A stretch of DNA of 13,586 nt. Source: Spirosomataceae bacterium (lineage in GTDB: Bacteria; Bacteroidota; Bacteroidia; Cytophagales; Spirosomataceae). Location: NCBI GenBank assembly GCA_025455795.1, contig JALOLW010000108.1, forward strand, positions 1-13,586. The letters run 5' to 3'. Shown here piece by piece: positions 13,554 to 13,586 of the stretch. Numbering within the stretch: position 1 is the first letter of the stretch; every line of letters begins with the position of its first letter. A model generated the notes under the pieces. The model was not told where the DNA came from and searched no databases. It saw nothing but the letters and a program-made list of their open reading frames with translations. The translations under genes were made by a program, and so were the position numbers.

Positions 13554-13586
13554 AGCGTTGGATTGATTGGGTAAAATTAGGCAATC

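Noticed and set aside
1..13586. Mobile elements, CRISPR arrays, tRNA or rRNA genes
   Set aside because: No transposase or integrase reading frame, no terminal inverted repeats, no regularly spaced repeats, and no recognisable tRNA or rRNA sequence was seen on either strand.

Overview
The window looks like a chromosomal segment of a Bacteroidota bacterium, most likely a Cytophagales (Spirosomaceae-like) relative. The reasons are: starts without clear Shine-Dalgarno sequences, promoter boxes of the TTTG / TAnnTTTG type, and the gene content (a bacterial tricorn-like protease, a GRAS-family methyltransferase, a secreted D-aminoacylase and serine hydrolases, and a Bacteroidota-type stand-alone biotinyl carrier). 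The lineage is an inference; there is no rRNA or tRNA in the window.

Layout. (1) 1-2733, minus: a secreted tricorn-like S41 protease, cut by the left window edge so that the end of its catalytic domain is missing. (2) 2734-2890: a divergent intergenic region with a good Bacteroidota promoter for the plus-strand genes and an 8-bp inverted repeat. (3) 2891-5090, plus: a two-gene unit, a bacterial GRAS-domain (Rossmann methyltransferase-like) protein followed by a HisC-like PLP aminotransferase. These are the only plus-strand genes in the window and the most interesting ones. (4) 5080-8293, minus: five closely packed genes, in transcription order two unknown proteins with a 4-bp overlap (visibly AT-richer than their surroundings), an EamA/DMT transporter, a biotinyl carrier protein and UMP kinase (pyrH). 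pyrH overlaps the aminotransferase tail to tail by 11 bp. (5) 8360-10316, minus: a small lipoprotein followed 4 bp later by an FAD/NAD(P) disulfide-reductase-fold oxidoreductase, with its own promoter-like box. (6) 10385-13489, minus: a secreted class C beta-lactamase-fold serine hydrolase followed 15 bp later by a secreted N-acyl-D-amino-acid deacylase, preceded by a 27-bp near-perfect palindrome.

How the genes may work together. The serine hydrolase and D-aminoacylase could act in sequence in the envelope on D-amino-acid-containing peptides or acylated D-amino acids. The GRAS protein and aminotransferase look like a minimal biosynthetic or modifying pair for an unknown amino/keto small molecule. 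pyrH is the only obvious housekeeping gene. No RNA genes, CRISPR arrays, insertion sequences or phage genes were seen. There is no gene-free stretch longer than about 160 bases.
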